Source of the DNA: an uncultured Oscillospiraceae bacterium
GTDB lineage: Bacteria > Bacillota_A > Clostridia > Oscillospirales > Oscillospiraceae
Assembly (NCBI GenBank): GCA_900754605.1
Contig: CAAEDK010000014.1
Coordinates: 1 to 23,616, forward strand
Direction of reading: 5' to 3'
DNA length: 23,616 nucleotides
Shown: piece after piece, positions 16,017 through 23,122 of the stretch
How the letters are laid out: each line of letters begins with the position of its first letter
Numbering within the stretch: the first letter of the stretch is position 1
The notes under the pieces: model-generated
Databases searched by the model: none
Told to the model about the DNA's origin: nothing
Seen by the model: only the letters and a program-made list of their open reading frames with translations
Program-made: the position numbers and the translations under genes

Positions 16017-16252
16017 GAGGCATATGAGGTATGAACCTGCGGACTCCCATCAATAGCCTCTGGAGCTTCAACAAGAAGTTCTGAAATCTTTTTCTCTTTT
16101 TCAGTCACCCTTTCAGGCACCTTTCCAGTCACACTACCTTGCTTCATGAGGATAACCGTATCCTCCGTGGAAGAACCGATGACGCAAAATACGGCCTGGT
16201 TAGTATTTGTTTTCCGAGAAAAATAAAGTCTGACTTTATTTTTCTCGGATAG
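16010..16252 (-). pseudogene. Minus-strand open frame without clear start, possible gene remnant
   Basis: Inside the 327-nt gap between the small basic protein and the antitoxin, the minus strand stays open for 80 codons from 16252 down to a TGA at 16012-16010. The reading is protein-like (VFCVIGSSTEDTVILMKQGS, then TEKEKKISELLVEAPEAI). The first ATG is at 16147, giving 45 aa with only a distant GGAGG, so a complete gene is doubtful. It may be the 3' remnant of a lost gene or a chance frame. Apart from this, the gap holds the 16213-16249 palindrome and the antitoxin promoter. Confidence 0.25.
16213..16249. repeat. Perfect 17-bp palindrome with 3-nt loop
   Basis: TCCGAGAAAAATAAAGT (16213-16229) is exactly complementary to ACTTTATTTTTCTCGGA (16233-16249), separated by CTG. 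It is AT-rich, unlike the surrounding GC-rich genes. It lies 38 nt upstream of the -35 box of the toxin-antitoxin promoter. It could be a bidirectional terminator insulating the promoter, an operator, or a scar of an inserted element. Confidence 0.75.
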
Positions 16253-16287
16253 CTAATTAAAACCACAATACCGACGAATAAAATGTG

Positions 16288-16316
16288 TTGCGAATAGCCA
16301 TACAAAATGGTATAAT
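16288..16316 (+). promoter_or_regulatory. Sigma-A-type promoter of the toxin-antitoxin operon
   Basis: TTGCGA (16288-16293) and a consensus TATAAT (16311-16316) are separated by exactly 17 nt, 28 nt before the antitoxin ATG. The -10 box lies in the small palindrome GTAT-A-ATAC, flanked by CAAAA and TTTTG, a possible site for autorepression by the antitoxin, as is usual for RelB-type systems. Confidence 0.7.
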
Positions 16317-16343
16317 ACTTTTGTGAAAGGTGGTGCGATTAAT

Positions 16344-16640
16344 ATGGCGGGAAAAACAGCCAATGTGACAGCGCGTGTGCAGCCGGACATCAAACAGAAA
16401 GCGGAAGATATCCTGGATCGCTTGGGCGTTCCGGTGTCTGTCCTGATTGACTCTCTCTATCGTCAGATCATTATGACCAACAGTATTCCCTATTCGTTCA
16501 GTGTCCCTACTCTCCCAGCAAGGGATGCGATGTCTGTGGAACAGTTCGACGATATGATGAAGAAAGGGCTGGATCAAGCCAGAGCGGGCCAGGGAATGGA
16601 ACTGGATGCCGCATTTGAGCAGATCAGTAAGAGCATCTGA
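16344..16640 (+). CDS. RelB/DinJ family antitoxin
   Basis: A 98-aa antitoxin. The N-terminal ~45 residues form a ribbon-helix-helix DNA-binding domain (strand ANVTARVQ, helix IKQKAEDILDRLG, helix VSVLIDSLYRQII), with the IPYSFSVP segment typical of RelB/DinJ proteins, and a C-terminal acidic helix that would wrap the toxin. The start is ATG 16344 with AAAGGTGGTG at 16325-16334; the in-frame GTG at 16323 lies before that site and is unlikely. The toxin gene follows 2 nt after the stop. The operon has its own promoter and a strong terminator, so it is an independent unit that would kill cells losing the element. Confidence 0.88.
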   Translation: MAGKTANVTARVQPDIKQKAEDILDRLGVPVSVLIDSLYRQIIMTNSIPYSFSVPTLPARDAMSVEQFDDMMKKGLDQARAGQGMELDAAFEQISKSI

Positions 16641-16642
16641 AG

Positions 16643-16972
16643 ATGGAGTATCGTGTAAAACTAACGGACTATGCCGTGAAACAGATGCAGGAGATCGCTG
16701 GCTATATTTCCAAAGTGCTTCAAGCGCCGGATACTGCAAAACGGTGGATAGCAAAACTCAAAGAGGAAATGGCTGCACTGTGTACAATGCCCGGTCGTTA
16801 TCCCCTGACGCCGGAGGAACCATGGCACTCAGAGGGCGTGCATAAAATGCCGGTGAGCAATTTTCTCGTATATTACTGGGTGGATGAAGAACAAAGGATC
16901 GTTTGGATTACCGCTGTGGTCTATGGGCGTCGGGATCAAGTCCAAGAGCTCCGAAAGATGCCAACCAACTGA
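16643..16972 (+). CDS. RelE/ParE superfamily toxin
   Basis: A 109-aa toxin of the RelE/ParE fold, paired with the RelB/DinJ antitoxin 2 nt upstream. Typical features are the opening YRVKLTDYAVKQMQEIAGYI, a helical hairpin, GRYPLTPE, and the C-terminal strands FLVYYWVDEEQRIVWITAVVYGRRD. The domain is full length. RelE members cleave mRNA at the ribosome and ParE members poison gyrase; the sequence as read here does not settle which. There is no good ribosome site, so translation is probably coupled to the antitoxin. Confidence 0.87.
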   Translation: MEYRVKLTDYAVKQMQEIAGYISKVLQAPDTAKRWIAKLKEEMAALCTMPGRYPLTPEEPWHSEGVHKMPVSNFLVYYWVDEEQRIVWITAVVYGRRDQVQELRKMPTN

Positions 16973-16991
16973 ATGAATTAACACAGATTTG

Positions 16992-17019
16992 AGAGGCCGC
17001 ATACTGCGGCCTCTTTTTT
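16992..17019 (+). terminator. Strong intrinsic terminator after the toxin gene
   Basis: AGAGGCCGC (16992-17000) pairs perfectly with GCGGCCTCT (17006-17014) around ATACT and is followed by TTTTTT. It ends the toxin-antitoxin transcript and leaves the primase-like gene needing its own promoter or read-through. Confidence 0.9.
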
Positions 17020-17037
17020 GATGAGGAGGGATGTAGC

Positions 17038-18483
17038 GTGCCATATATCCACTTCACAGAGGACCAAAAACTCCGTGCCAACTCCGTTGACCTGGTGGAG
17101 TTCCTGCGCCGGCAGGGAGAGAAACTCATCTCCTCCGGCCAGGACAAACGCCTCACCTCGGATCACAGTATTACCGTGCATGGGAATGAGTGGTACGATC
17201 ATGCTGCAGAGAGGGGTGGCCATGCAATCTCCTTTGTCCAAAATTTCTACGGCCTGACTTACCCTGAAGCAGTGACCCGTCTGCTCAACGGTGAACAGGG
17301 GGAGGTGTATGTACCGGCGGAGAAAAAAGAAAAAGAGCCGCCAAAGGAATTTGCCCTGCCTCCCTCAAACCAGGCCATGCGGCGGGTATATGCTTATCTG
17401 CTCCAGCAGAGGCACATCAGCCGGGAGGTACTAAGCGCTTTCGCACAGAAGGGACTGATCTATGAGAGCCGGGAATTGTCCATAGATCAGACAAAGGTGT
17501 ATCACAACGCCGTGTTCGTAGGATTCGATGAACGCGGCGTTGCCCGTCATGCCCACAAGCGGGGGCTCTATACCCAAGGCAAAAGCTACCGGGGCAACAT
17601 AGAGGGCAGTGATCCCCGGTGCAGTTTCCACTGGGTCGGTACCAGCGACCGCCTCTATGTATTCGAGGCCCCCATCGATCTGCTTGCCTTTCTCACTCTG
17701 TACCCGGACGGCGGGCAGCAGCACAGCTATGTGGCTCTCTGTGGTACGGCGGAACATGCTATGCTGTGGATGCTGGAGAAAAATCCAAATCTGCGGAAAG
17801 CCATCCTTTGCCTGGATCACGATGCCGCCGGAATCGAGGCCGCCGGCCGGCTCTCGGATATTCTGCGGGAGCATGGCTATTCTCAAATTGCCTCGCTGCA
17901 ATCCGAATACAAAGACTGGGACGAGGATCTGAAAGCGTGGAATGGACTGGAGGCCCAGCCCGCCGAGGAGCATCCGCAGTTTGCGGTGGCGGGGCTCGTC
18001 TGTCGGCGAATCGGAGCCAGGTGCAAGGAAGTTCAGCCGGACCGGGCGGTTTACCAGTTTCCCGGATTGCTCCTGCGGTACCGGAACGACCTCCATTGGG
18101 GACGCTTTGACCAGGCGATGGAGCGCATGGAAACCATGGCGGCGCTGGCCCTCTCGGTGGTGCTGCGGGAGTGCAAACAGATGGGTACCGCACTGACCAC
18201 TGAGCAGGGCGTCCGGTTTTTAGAAAGCCACATCCTGCCTCATCAGAACCGGGGTATCCTCAAGAACCGGGCGGATGAGATCGCCATGCAATTCCAAAGC
18301 GTATTGGCCAAGAACAATTGCCAGGGTATCCGTACCCAGGCAGAGAAAAAAGAGGTGGCCAGCGCATGGCTGGAGCTGGCCATCTCCTGTGCCAAGGTGC
18401 CGGTCAAGTACGAGGCCGACGAGATCAAACGGCGGCAGAAAGAGGAAAAGACCCAGAGGGAAGCTGAGCCAGTGATGGCCTAA
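17038..18483 (+). CDS. DUF3991/Toprim primase-like protein
   Basis: A 481-aa protein with a DnaG-like layout. Residues about 1-90 resemble a CHC2-like/DUF3991 region (FLRRQGEKL, GNEWYDHAAERGGHAISFVQ, LTYPEAVTRLL) but lack the zinc-binding cysteines. The Toprim domain at about 200-290 has its acidic residue E210 (FEAPID) and the DxD pair D260/D262 (LDHDAAG). The C-terminal part is helical and charged. Such proteins occur on Gram-positive conjugative elements near relaxase genes and may prime complementary-strand synthesis after transfer; that role is inferred. The start is GTG 17038 with GGAGGG at 17025-17030. The plain CHC zinc finger is absent, so it is not a complete DnaG. Confidence 0.87.
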   Translation: MPYIHFTEDQKLRANSVDLVEFLRRQGEKLISSGQDKRLTSDHSITVHGNEWYDHAAERGGHAISFVQNFYGLTYPEAVTRLLNGEQGEVYVPAEKKEKEPPKEFALPPSNQAMRRVYAYLLQQRHISREVLSAFAQKGLIYESRELSIDQTKVYHNAVFVGFDERGVARHAHKRGLYTQGKSYRGNIEGSDPRCSFHWVGTSDRLYVFEAPIDLLAFLTLYPDGGQQHSYVALCGTAEHAMLWMLEKNPNLRKAILCLDHDAAGIEAAGRLSDILREHGYSQIASLQSEYKDWDEDLKAWNGLEAQPAEEHPQFAVAGLVCRRIGARCKEVQPDRAVYQFPGLLLRYRNDLHWGRFDQAMERMETMAALALSVVLRECKQMGTALTTEQGVRFLESHILPHQNRGILKNRADEIAMQFQSVLAKNNCQGIRTQAEKKEVASAWLELAISCAKVPVKYEADEIKRRQKEEKTQREAEPVMA

Positions 18484-18511
18484 GCCTGAAACAGCAAAGC
18501 GGAGGAATGGC

Positions 18512-18679
18512 TCAGTCCCACTCCTCCGCTTCTTCCTGGTTGTTCGTTTGCCTGCTGAGATATTCTGCCCGCTCCTGCTTATTGGCTGGCCGGGTTGCCT
18601 GCTTTCCACAGTCCGGGCATTGCTCTGGCAGTTCCGGCGCCTCAAACAGATAGTAGCAATGGTCACATGCGAAAATCAA
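18512..18679 (-). CDS. Small zinc-ribbon protein, opposite strand
   Basis: A 55-aa rubredoxin-like zinc-ribbon protein. Two CxxC knuckles, ACDHC and CPDCGK, are separated by a short FEAPELPEQ stretch, followed by a polar tail (NKQERAEYL, EEAEEWD). The chosen start is TTG at 18679, with GAGGTGAT just upstream; a longer frame from 18715 would include the promoter-like sequence and is unlikely. It lies between the primase-like gene and virD4 on the opposite strand, so it is transcribed convergently to the primase-like gene and divergently from virD4. Function is unknown; a metal-binding regulatory or structural role is the most that can be said. Confidence 0.65.
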   Translation of the reverse strand: MIFACDHCYYLFEAPELPEQCPDCGKQATRPANKQERAEYLSRQTNNQEEAEEWD

Positions 18680-18701
18680 AGCAATCACCTCATACCAATT
18701 T

Positions 18702-18710
18702 ATTATAGCA
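18702..18710 (-). promoter_or_regulatory. Extended -10 element for the zinc-ribbon gene
   Basis: The minus strand reads TGCTATAAT, a TATAAT box preceded by the TGn extension, 23 nt upstream of the TTG start. No convincing -35 box is present, which an extended -10 can tolerate. Confidence 0.4.
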
Positions 18711-18773
18711 GACAAAGCGAAAACTGAACATCCCCTTCTGATATTAAGGCGTAGATATCAAAAGGAGGATCAT

Positions 18774-20588
18774 GTGCCAACGCAAGTTATAACGCTTATC
18801 GTGGTAGGCGCCATCATGTTTCTCGTGATCGGCGGCCTCGCGTTTCTCTCCCATTACTATACCCTTGACGGAATCAAATCCAAGACTGTGGGCGACGGCC
18901 AGCATGGAACCGCACGCTGGGCTACCAAACAGGAGATTCGGCAGACCTATGCCCATGTCCCTTTTGAACCAGAGCTGTGGCGCAAGGGAGAGCATCTGCC
19001 GGAAAAGCAGGGCCTTGTCCTTGGTTGCGAAGGTCCCAAAGACCATGTCACAGCTCTGGTGGACACCGATGACATCCATGCTATGGTCACCGCCGCCAGC
19101 GGCGCCGGAAAGACCGCGTTCTTTTTGTACCCCAACATCGAATATGCCCTCGCCAGCGGGATGTCCTTCCTCTGTACGGATACCAAGGGCGACCTGTTCC
19201 GCAATTATGCCGGTATTGCCAAGGACTGCTACGGATACCAAATCGCCGTGTTGGATCTGCGCAATCCCACCCGGTCGGACGGCAACAACCTGTTGCACCT
19301 GATCAACAAGTACATGGATATCTATAAGGCCGACCCCAAAAACTTGGCAGCAAAGGCTAAGGCGGAGAAATACTCCAAGATCCTCGCCAAGACCCTCATC
19401 AACACCAGCGGCGGCGACAGCGCCCAGTATGGGCAGAATGCTTTTTTCTACGATTCCGCCGAGGGCCTGCTGACTGCCATGTTCCTGCTGGTGGCCGAGT
19501 ACCTGCCCACCGAGGACGCGGACGGCAATCCCATTGAAAAGCGCCACATCGTGTCGGTGTTCAAGCTGGTGCAGGAACTGCTGGCCCCCAGCCGGGTGAA
19601 GGGAAAGAATCAGTTCCAGCTCCTGCTGGAAAAGCTCCCGCCCAACCACAAGGCCCGGTGGTTTGCCGGGTCCGCCCTCAACACGGCGGAGCAGGCCATG
19701 GCTTCTGTGATTTCCACGGTGCTGTCCAGGCTCAATGCCTTCCTTGACTCGGAAATGGAGCAGATCCTCTGCTTTGACACCGCCATTGATGCGGAGAAGT
19801 TTTGCAATGAGAAATCCGCCATCTTTATCGTACTGCCCGAGGAGGACCAGACCAAGTATTTTATGGTCAGCCTGATCCTCCAAAACCTGTACCGGGAGAT
19901 CCTCACCGTGGCTGACGAGAACGGCGGCCGGCTCAAAAACCGGGTGGTCTTCTTCGCGGACGAGTTGGGCACCTGCCCGCCCATCCAGTCGCTGGAACTG
20001 ATGTTCTCTGCCTCCCGGTCCAGAGGACTCATGTTGGTGCCTATTGTCCAGAGCATTACGGGACAGCTGCAGAAAAACTATGGAAAAGAGGGCTCTGAGA
20101 TCATCGTGGACAACTGCCAGGTCAACCTTTACGGCGGCTTCGCCCCGGCCAGTCAGACCGCGGTGGAACTGTCCAAATCTTTGGGCAGCCGGACGGTGAT
20201 GAGCGGCAGTATCTCCCGCGGGAAAAACGATCCCAGCCAGTCCCTCCAGATGATGGAGCGTCCCCTCATGACCCCGGATGAACTCAAGTCCATGCCCAAG
20301 GGCAGCTTTATTGTGGCCAAGACCGGCGTCCACCCCATGAAGGTCAAGCTACGGCTGTTCCTCGACTGGGGCATCCGGTTCGGCAAGCCCTATGAAGTGC
20401 CGGAGAAGGCCCAGCGGTTCGTTGCCTATGCTGACAAGCAGGAGTTGGAGGAGTCCATCATCCGCCGCCACTATGGGACGATTGTAATGGATAGTGAGCA
20501 GCCGCAGGGAGGCGGCACATCCGCTGGCAGTATGGCTCAGGGAATGCAGGCCGCACCGGATTCCCGCAAAACGGTATTTCGGCCTTGA
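18774..20588 (+). CDS. virD4: VirD4/TraG type IV coupling protein
   Basis: A 604-aa coupling ATPase that brings the relaxosome to the transfer channel. An N-terminal membrane segment (residues about 5-27) is followed by the VirD4 signature GDGQHGTARWAT (39-50). Walker A is AASGAGKT (107-114) and Walker B is VVFFADELGT with D396-E397; the SASRSRGLMLVPIVQS segment that follows is typical of TraG/VirD4. Only one clear N-terminal membrane helix is visible. The start is GTG 18774 with AAAGGAGG at 18761-18768; the overlapping ATG at 18772 is out of frame and stops at once. It lies downstream of the relaxase, apart from virB4, which differs from Tn1549, where the coupling gene precedes virB4. Confidence 0.94.
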   Translation: MPTQVITLIVVGAIMFLVIGGLAFLSHYYTLDGIKSKTVGDGQHGTARWATKQEIRQTYAHVPFEPELWRKGEHLPEKQGLVLGCEGPKDHVTALVDTDDIHAMVTAASGAGKTAFFLYPNIEYALASGMSFLCTDTKGDLFRNYAGIAKDCYGYQIAVLDLRNPTRSDGNNLLHLINKYMDIYKADPKNLAAKAKAEKYSKILAKTLINTSGGDSAQYGQNAFFYDSAEGLLTAMFLLVAEYLPTEDADGNPIEKRHIVSVFKLVQELLAPSRVKGKNQFQLLLEKLPPNHKARWFAGSALNTAEQAMASVISTVLSRLNAFLDSEMEQILCFDTAIDAEKFCNEKSAIFIVLPEEDQTKYFMVSLILQNLYREILTVADENGGRLKNRVVFFADELGTCPPIQSLELMFSASRSRGLMLVPIVQSITGQLQKNYGKEGSEIIVDNCQVNLYGGFAPASQTAVELSKSLGSRTVMSGSISRGKNDPSQSLQMMERPLMTPDELKSMPKGSFIVAKTGVHPMKVKLRLFLDWGIRFGKPYEVPEKAQRFVAYADKQELEESIIRRHYGTIVMDSEQPQGGGTSAGSMAQGMQAAPDSRKTVFRP

Positions 20589-20602
20589 CGGAGGGAAACA
20601 GA

Positions 20603-20857
20603 ATGAACAGCTTTAGAAATATCTACAATTCCAATCTAAGCCACAGAGCCAGGAGCGTCTATATGTACCTCAAGGATCGGGCAGACAGCGAGGGACGCTG
20701 CTGGCCGGCCATCAGAACCATTGCTCTGGAGTTGGGGCTTTCCCGCTCTACGGTCAAGCGGGCACTGGATGATCTCTGCAGGGCCGGTCTGCTGCAAAAG
20801 GACCCACGCTGGCGGGAGAATGGGAGTCTTACTTCCAATCTGTATCATGTGGTATGA
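20603..20857 (+). CDS. Small winged helix-turn-helix protein (HTH_36-like)
   Basis: An 84-aa protein that is almost entirely one winged-helix domain: SHRARSVYMYLKDRAD, the WPAIRTIALELGLSRSTVKRALDDLCRAGLLQKD core and a short wing ending in LYHVV. This is the HTH_36/GntR-like N-terminal domain of many phage and plasmid replication or regulatory proteins, here without a C-terminal domain. The start is ATG 20603 with GGAGGG at 20590-20595, directly after the virD4 stop. It is likely a DNA-binding regulator of the element; the 21138-21167 repeat downstream is a possible target, but this is speculation. Confidence 0.8.
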   Translation: MNSFRNIYNSNLSHRARSVYMYLKDRADSEGRCWPAIRTIALELGLSRSTVKRALDDLCRAGLLQKDPRWRENGSLTSNLYHVV

Positions 20858-20869
20858 CGGAGGTGTCCA

Positions 20870-21091
20870 ATGCTGGTTGAGATCGATCTACTGGATTATT
20901 TGGCTTATCAAATGGGATGCGGAGTTCTTTCTGACCTTCGGCTGTCCCAGCAAAGTGAACGGCTGCACAGGCTCACTGCCGCGATCCCTTTCGGTGCATA
21001 CAGCGAAAGGGAATGGCTGGACGCGGCACAGTATTTGACAGGCCATGACTGCGCATCAGCACTGGAGGCAAGGAACCGTCTGGTGAGATAG
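20870..21091 (+). CDS. Unknown small protein
   Basis: Unrecognised 73-aa helical protein starting at ATG 20870 with GGAGGTG at 20859-20865, 12 nt after the HTH gene. The sequence (LLDYLAYQMGCGVLSDL, EREWLDAAQYLTGHDCASALEARNRL) suggests two or three helices with no membrane segment. It ends the + strand transfer block; a terminator-like hairpin follows. Confidence 0.6.
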   Translation: MLVEIDLLDYLAYQMGCGVLSDLRLSQQSERLHRLTAAIPFGAYSEREWLDAAQYLTGHDCASALEARNRLVR

Positions 21092-21095
21092 CCTG

Positions 21096-21127
21096 TAAAA
21101 AGCAAACCCTCCCGCCAAGGGGAGGGT
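21096..21127 (-). terminator. Terminator between convergent genes
   Basis: ACCCTCCC (21106-21113) pairs perfectly with GGGAGGGT (21120-21127) around GCCAAG. On the minus strand the stem is followed by TTGCTTTTTA, so it most likely ends the DUF4317 transcript. On the + strand the tail is CTACAT, so it is weaker for the opposing operon. Confidence 0.6.
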
Positions 21128-21137
21128 CTACATATCA

Positions 21138-21167
21138 TATGAACCGAGTCCCGGTTCATAATGAACC
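21138..21167. repeat. Perfect inverted repeat plus extra half-site
   Basis: TATGAACCG (21138-21146) and CGGTTCATA (21152-21160) form a perfect 9-bp inverted repeat around AGTCC. A further direct half-site ATGAACC follows at 21161-21167. Three half-sites in 30 nt between convergent genes suggest a protein-binding site; no T-tract follows, so it is not an obvious terminator. Confidence 0.55.
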
Positions 21168-21271
21168 AACCAGAAGCGCCCACTCTAAGGATTTTATTTA
21201 AGACAGAAAATAACAAACAACATCTGGCCTTAAAGGTTATAACGCCTTGCGTTGTGTCCGGCTTTTGAAAT

Positions 21272-22414
21272 TTAATCGTCTTTCTGTGCAGCTGTAATGC
21301 CGACAGCAAAACCGTTGACCTCCACGCCATCTTCTGCGGGGATCAGGAGGTACTTGCGCCCGTTGATAATTTGAGTTTCCACCAGGTAACTATACTCTGG
21401 ATCAGCAGAAATGGTGATCTCAGGTGTCTTGATCTCAAAGCGGCTGCTGTCGATCAGGTTTGCCGGATTCAGGACAACCCCCGAACCAAACTGCTCGCCG
21501 CATTTTTCCTGGAATGCTGACACCTGCTCATCCGCAATCCCGCAGCTTTGAAGGATTTGCCCTATTTCTGAGGCGCTTATCTCCAGGGGTTCCGAACTCC
21601 TGCTCTCCCTGTGCTCCTTGATTTTCTCACGCAGCTGTTCATGAACAGTCTGCATCACTTCCAGACTGCAGTCAAACGCATCGCTCAGAGCTGACTGGAA
21701 TGCTTCCTTCTGCTCAACAGCAGACATCGGCGGTTCCACATGGAAGATCGCGTCAATGAACTCCTGGTGAATTTCATTGGCCTTCCTGCTGTAAAAGAGA
21801 GCGTTATAGATATTTGCTGCCCGGTCATCGAATGCCGGGAACAGAAAACCCAGCTCAGGAGGAGCGACGGTTTGCCCGGCAGCACAGTGGAATTCATTGT
21901 CACCGGGAAAATATCCCAACTCTACCTTGCCCTCCTTGATGGGGCACACCACACAGACGATGTAGGTGAACACCTCATCCGAGGCATCCGCTTGCAGGGA
22001 ATCATCCTTACCCCGATGGGGAACATCGTAGCTGTCACAGGCCAGGAGCAGTAGGTAACTGCTGTCCCCCATGTCCAGACTATCGATCACCTTGCGGTAA
22101 AAGGTCTGACGGCCCTCGTTGTCCTTAAGCTGGGAATCCCGCAGTGTGGTGAGCAGGCGGTGTTCCTCACTGTCCACTACCTGCTGAGTGGAGAATACGA
22201 TATCAATGAGGTTTTTCCCAAGAGAGCCGGACAGTCCCTTCTTCAAAAGGGTCAAATACTTCTCGGACTCCTCCTGCGGCATCATGCCCAGGGATTCGTC
22301 CAGATCGGAAACGATCTCTTTACTGCTGTTGACATAGCATCCATAAACACGGCTGATGGCGCTTTTTTCCGGGCGAAAACGGCGCCGAAGCTCATTGATT
22401 TCTTTTTGGTTCAT
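21272..22414 (-). CDS. DUF4317 family protein
   Basis: A 380-aa cytoplasmic protein matching the DUF4317 family of Clostridia: opening KEINELRRRF, then ISRVYGCYVNSSKEIV, a middle TYIVCVVCPIKEGKVELGYF and a C-terminal strand-rich end (EYSYLVETQIINGRKYLLIPAED). Its function is unknown in the family. Length agrees with full-length members as far as I recall. The ATG at 22414 has AGGTAGGA upstream and a good promoter 54 nt further up. It is on the strand opposite to the transfer genes and may be cargo or belong to the flanking chromosome. Confidence 0.85.
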   Translation of the reverse strand: MNQKEINELRRRFRPEKSAISRVYGCYVNSSKEIVSDLDESLGMMPQEESEKYLTLLKKGLSGSLGKNLIDIVFSTQQVVDSEEHRLLTTLRDSQLKDNEGRQTFYRKVIDSLDMGDSSYLLLLACDSYDVPHRGKDDSLQADASDEVFTYIVCVVCPIKEGKVELGYFPGDNEFHCAAGQTVAPPELGFLFPAFDDRAANIYNALFYSRKANEIHQEFIDAIFHVEPPMSAVEQKEAFQSALSDAFDCSLEVMQTVHEQLREKIKEHRESRSSEPLEISASEIGQILQSCGIADEQVSAFQEKCGEQFGSGVVLNPANLIDSSRFEIKTPEITISADPEYSYLVETQIINGRKYLLIPAEDGVEVNGFAVGITAAQKDD

Positions 22415-22467
22415 TTTTTCCTACCTCGCTTTGTAATCGGAACGGTTGGTAACAGACGATGAATTCC

Positions 22468-22496
22468 ATTTTAGTGGAAAGAGCTTGAAATTTCAA
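22468..22496 (-). promoter_or_regulatory. Promoter of the DUF4317 gene with palindromic -35 region
   Basis: On the minus strand TTGAAA (22496-22491) and TAAAAT (22473-22468) are spaced by 17 nt, each with five of six consensus bases. The -35 box is half of the perfect palindrome TTGAAATTTCAA (22485-22496), which may be an operator. Confidence 0.65.
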
Positions 22497-22523
22497 TAGC
22501 CGGAAGTTCTTTCCCCAAGAGCG

Positions 22524-22572
22524 CAAAAAAGAAACCGCCCATGTCAGAAACTATCAGAAACTGACTGAGCGG
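22524..22572 (-). terminator. Terminator-like structure after the XRE gene
   Basis: Read on the minus strand, CCGCTCAGTCAG (22572-22561) can partly pair with CTGACATGGGCGG (22548-22536), followed by TTTCTTTTTT. The loop contains the direct repeat TCAGAAACT twice. The stem is imperfect, so this is a moderate call. Confidence 0.45.
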
Positions 22573-22605
22573 CATATTTTTCATGTCAAACGCCAGTAGG
22601 AGCGT

Positions 22606-22929
22606 TTATTTTCTGATCCAGTCCAGAAAAACAGCTACTTTCTCCAAGTCTTCATCCGGCAGGGCAAGCAGCTTCTTGCCTATGATCCCACGCAGGGAAT
22701 CCGGATCGTCCATAGGAGCAAAGAAAAGAGTTGGCGTCAAATCAAAGTATTCCATGATGTTGAACAGCTCTCGGAGAGAGGGCATAGAAATTCCATTGGT
22801 GATGCTTCTGATGTAGGAGCCGCTCTTTCCAAGTTCCAGGCTCATCCGATGCTCAGAAATACCCTTCTGTTCCCGCAGCTCTGTGATGCGGTCCCGCACA
22901 AACGCTTCATAGCGGCGGTTGTCGTCCAT
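22606..22929 (-). CDS. XRE-family helix-turn-helix regulator
   Basis: A 107-aa regulator with an XRE/Cro-type helix-turn-helix in residues about 10-65: RDRITELREQKGISEHRMSL, the recognition region KSGSYIRSITNG, then MPSLRELFNIMEYF. The C-terminal ~40 residues (PDSLRGIIGKKLLALPDEDLEKVAVFLDWI) form a helical tail common in Clostridia XRE proteins. The start is ATG 22929 with GGAGGGAGAGGAT upstream. It is divergent from the 23123 gene, so it may control that promoter or its own; the sequence does not prove either. Confidence 0.88.
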   Translation of the reverse strand: MDDNRRYEAFVRDRITELREQKGISEHRMSLELGKSGSYIRSITNGISMPSLRELFNIMEYFDLTPTLFFAPMDDPDSLRGIIGKKLLALPDEDLEKVAVFLDWIRK

Positions 22930-23009
22930 GATCCTCTCCCTCCAATCTCTGCTTATTATTTTAATATAAGGGAGCGTTGCGGGTTCGCACTTAAATCATC
23001 AACTTTCGC

Positions 23010-23038
23010 TTCACACAACGAATAATTAGTGATATAAT
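23010..23038 (+). promoter_or_regulatory. Promoter of the SLOG-family gene
   Basis: TTCACA (23010-23015, five of six) and consensus TATAAT (23033-23038) are separated by 17 nt. The expected transcript has a leader of about 75 nt before the ATG at 23123. It lies in the 193-nt gap between the divergent XRE and SLOG genes, which holds no other gene. Confidence 0.7.
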
Positions 23039-23122
23039 TATTAAAGTAGGCGTGAGTTTTATATTTCTATTATGAATCACAACCAATAAAATATGACTGC
23101 GACTGTGTATGAGGGCTATTAG

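Noticed and set aside
17038..17310. Complete DnaG-type zinc-binding primase domain
   Set aside because: The N-terminal region has the general CHC2 layout but lacks the required cysteines, so only a primase-like call is given.
18744..20333. 529-codon open frame on the minus strand opposite virD4
   Set aside because: It is the antisense of a clear VirD4 gene with Walker motifs. High GC at third positions keeps the antisense frame open.
21138..21160. tRNA 3' end or attachment site at the GGTTC repeat
   Set aside because: The GGTTC resembles a tRNA T-arm start, but no acceptor, D-arm or anticodon stem can be formed around it, and no integrase is nearby.
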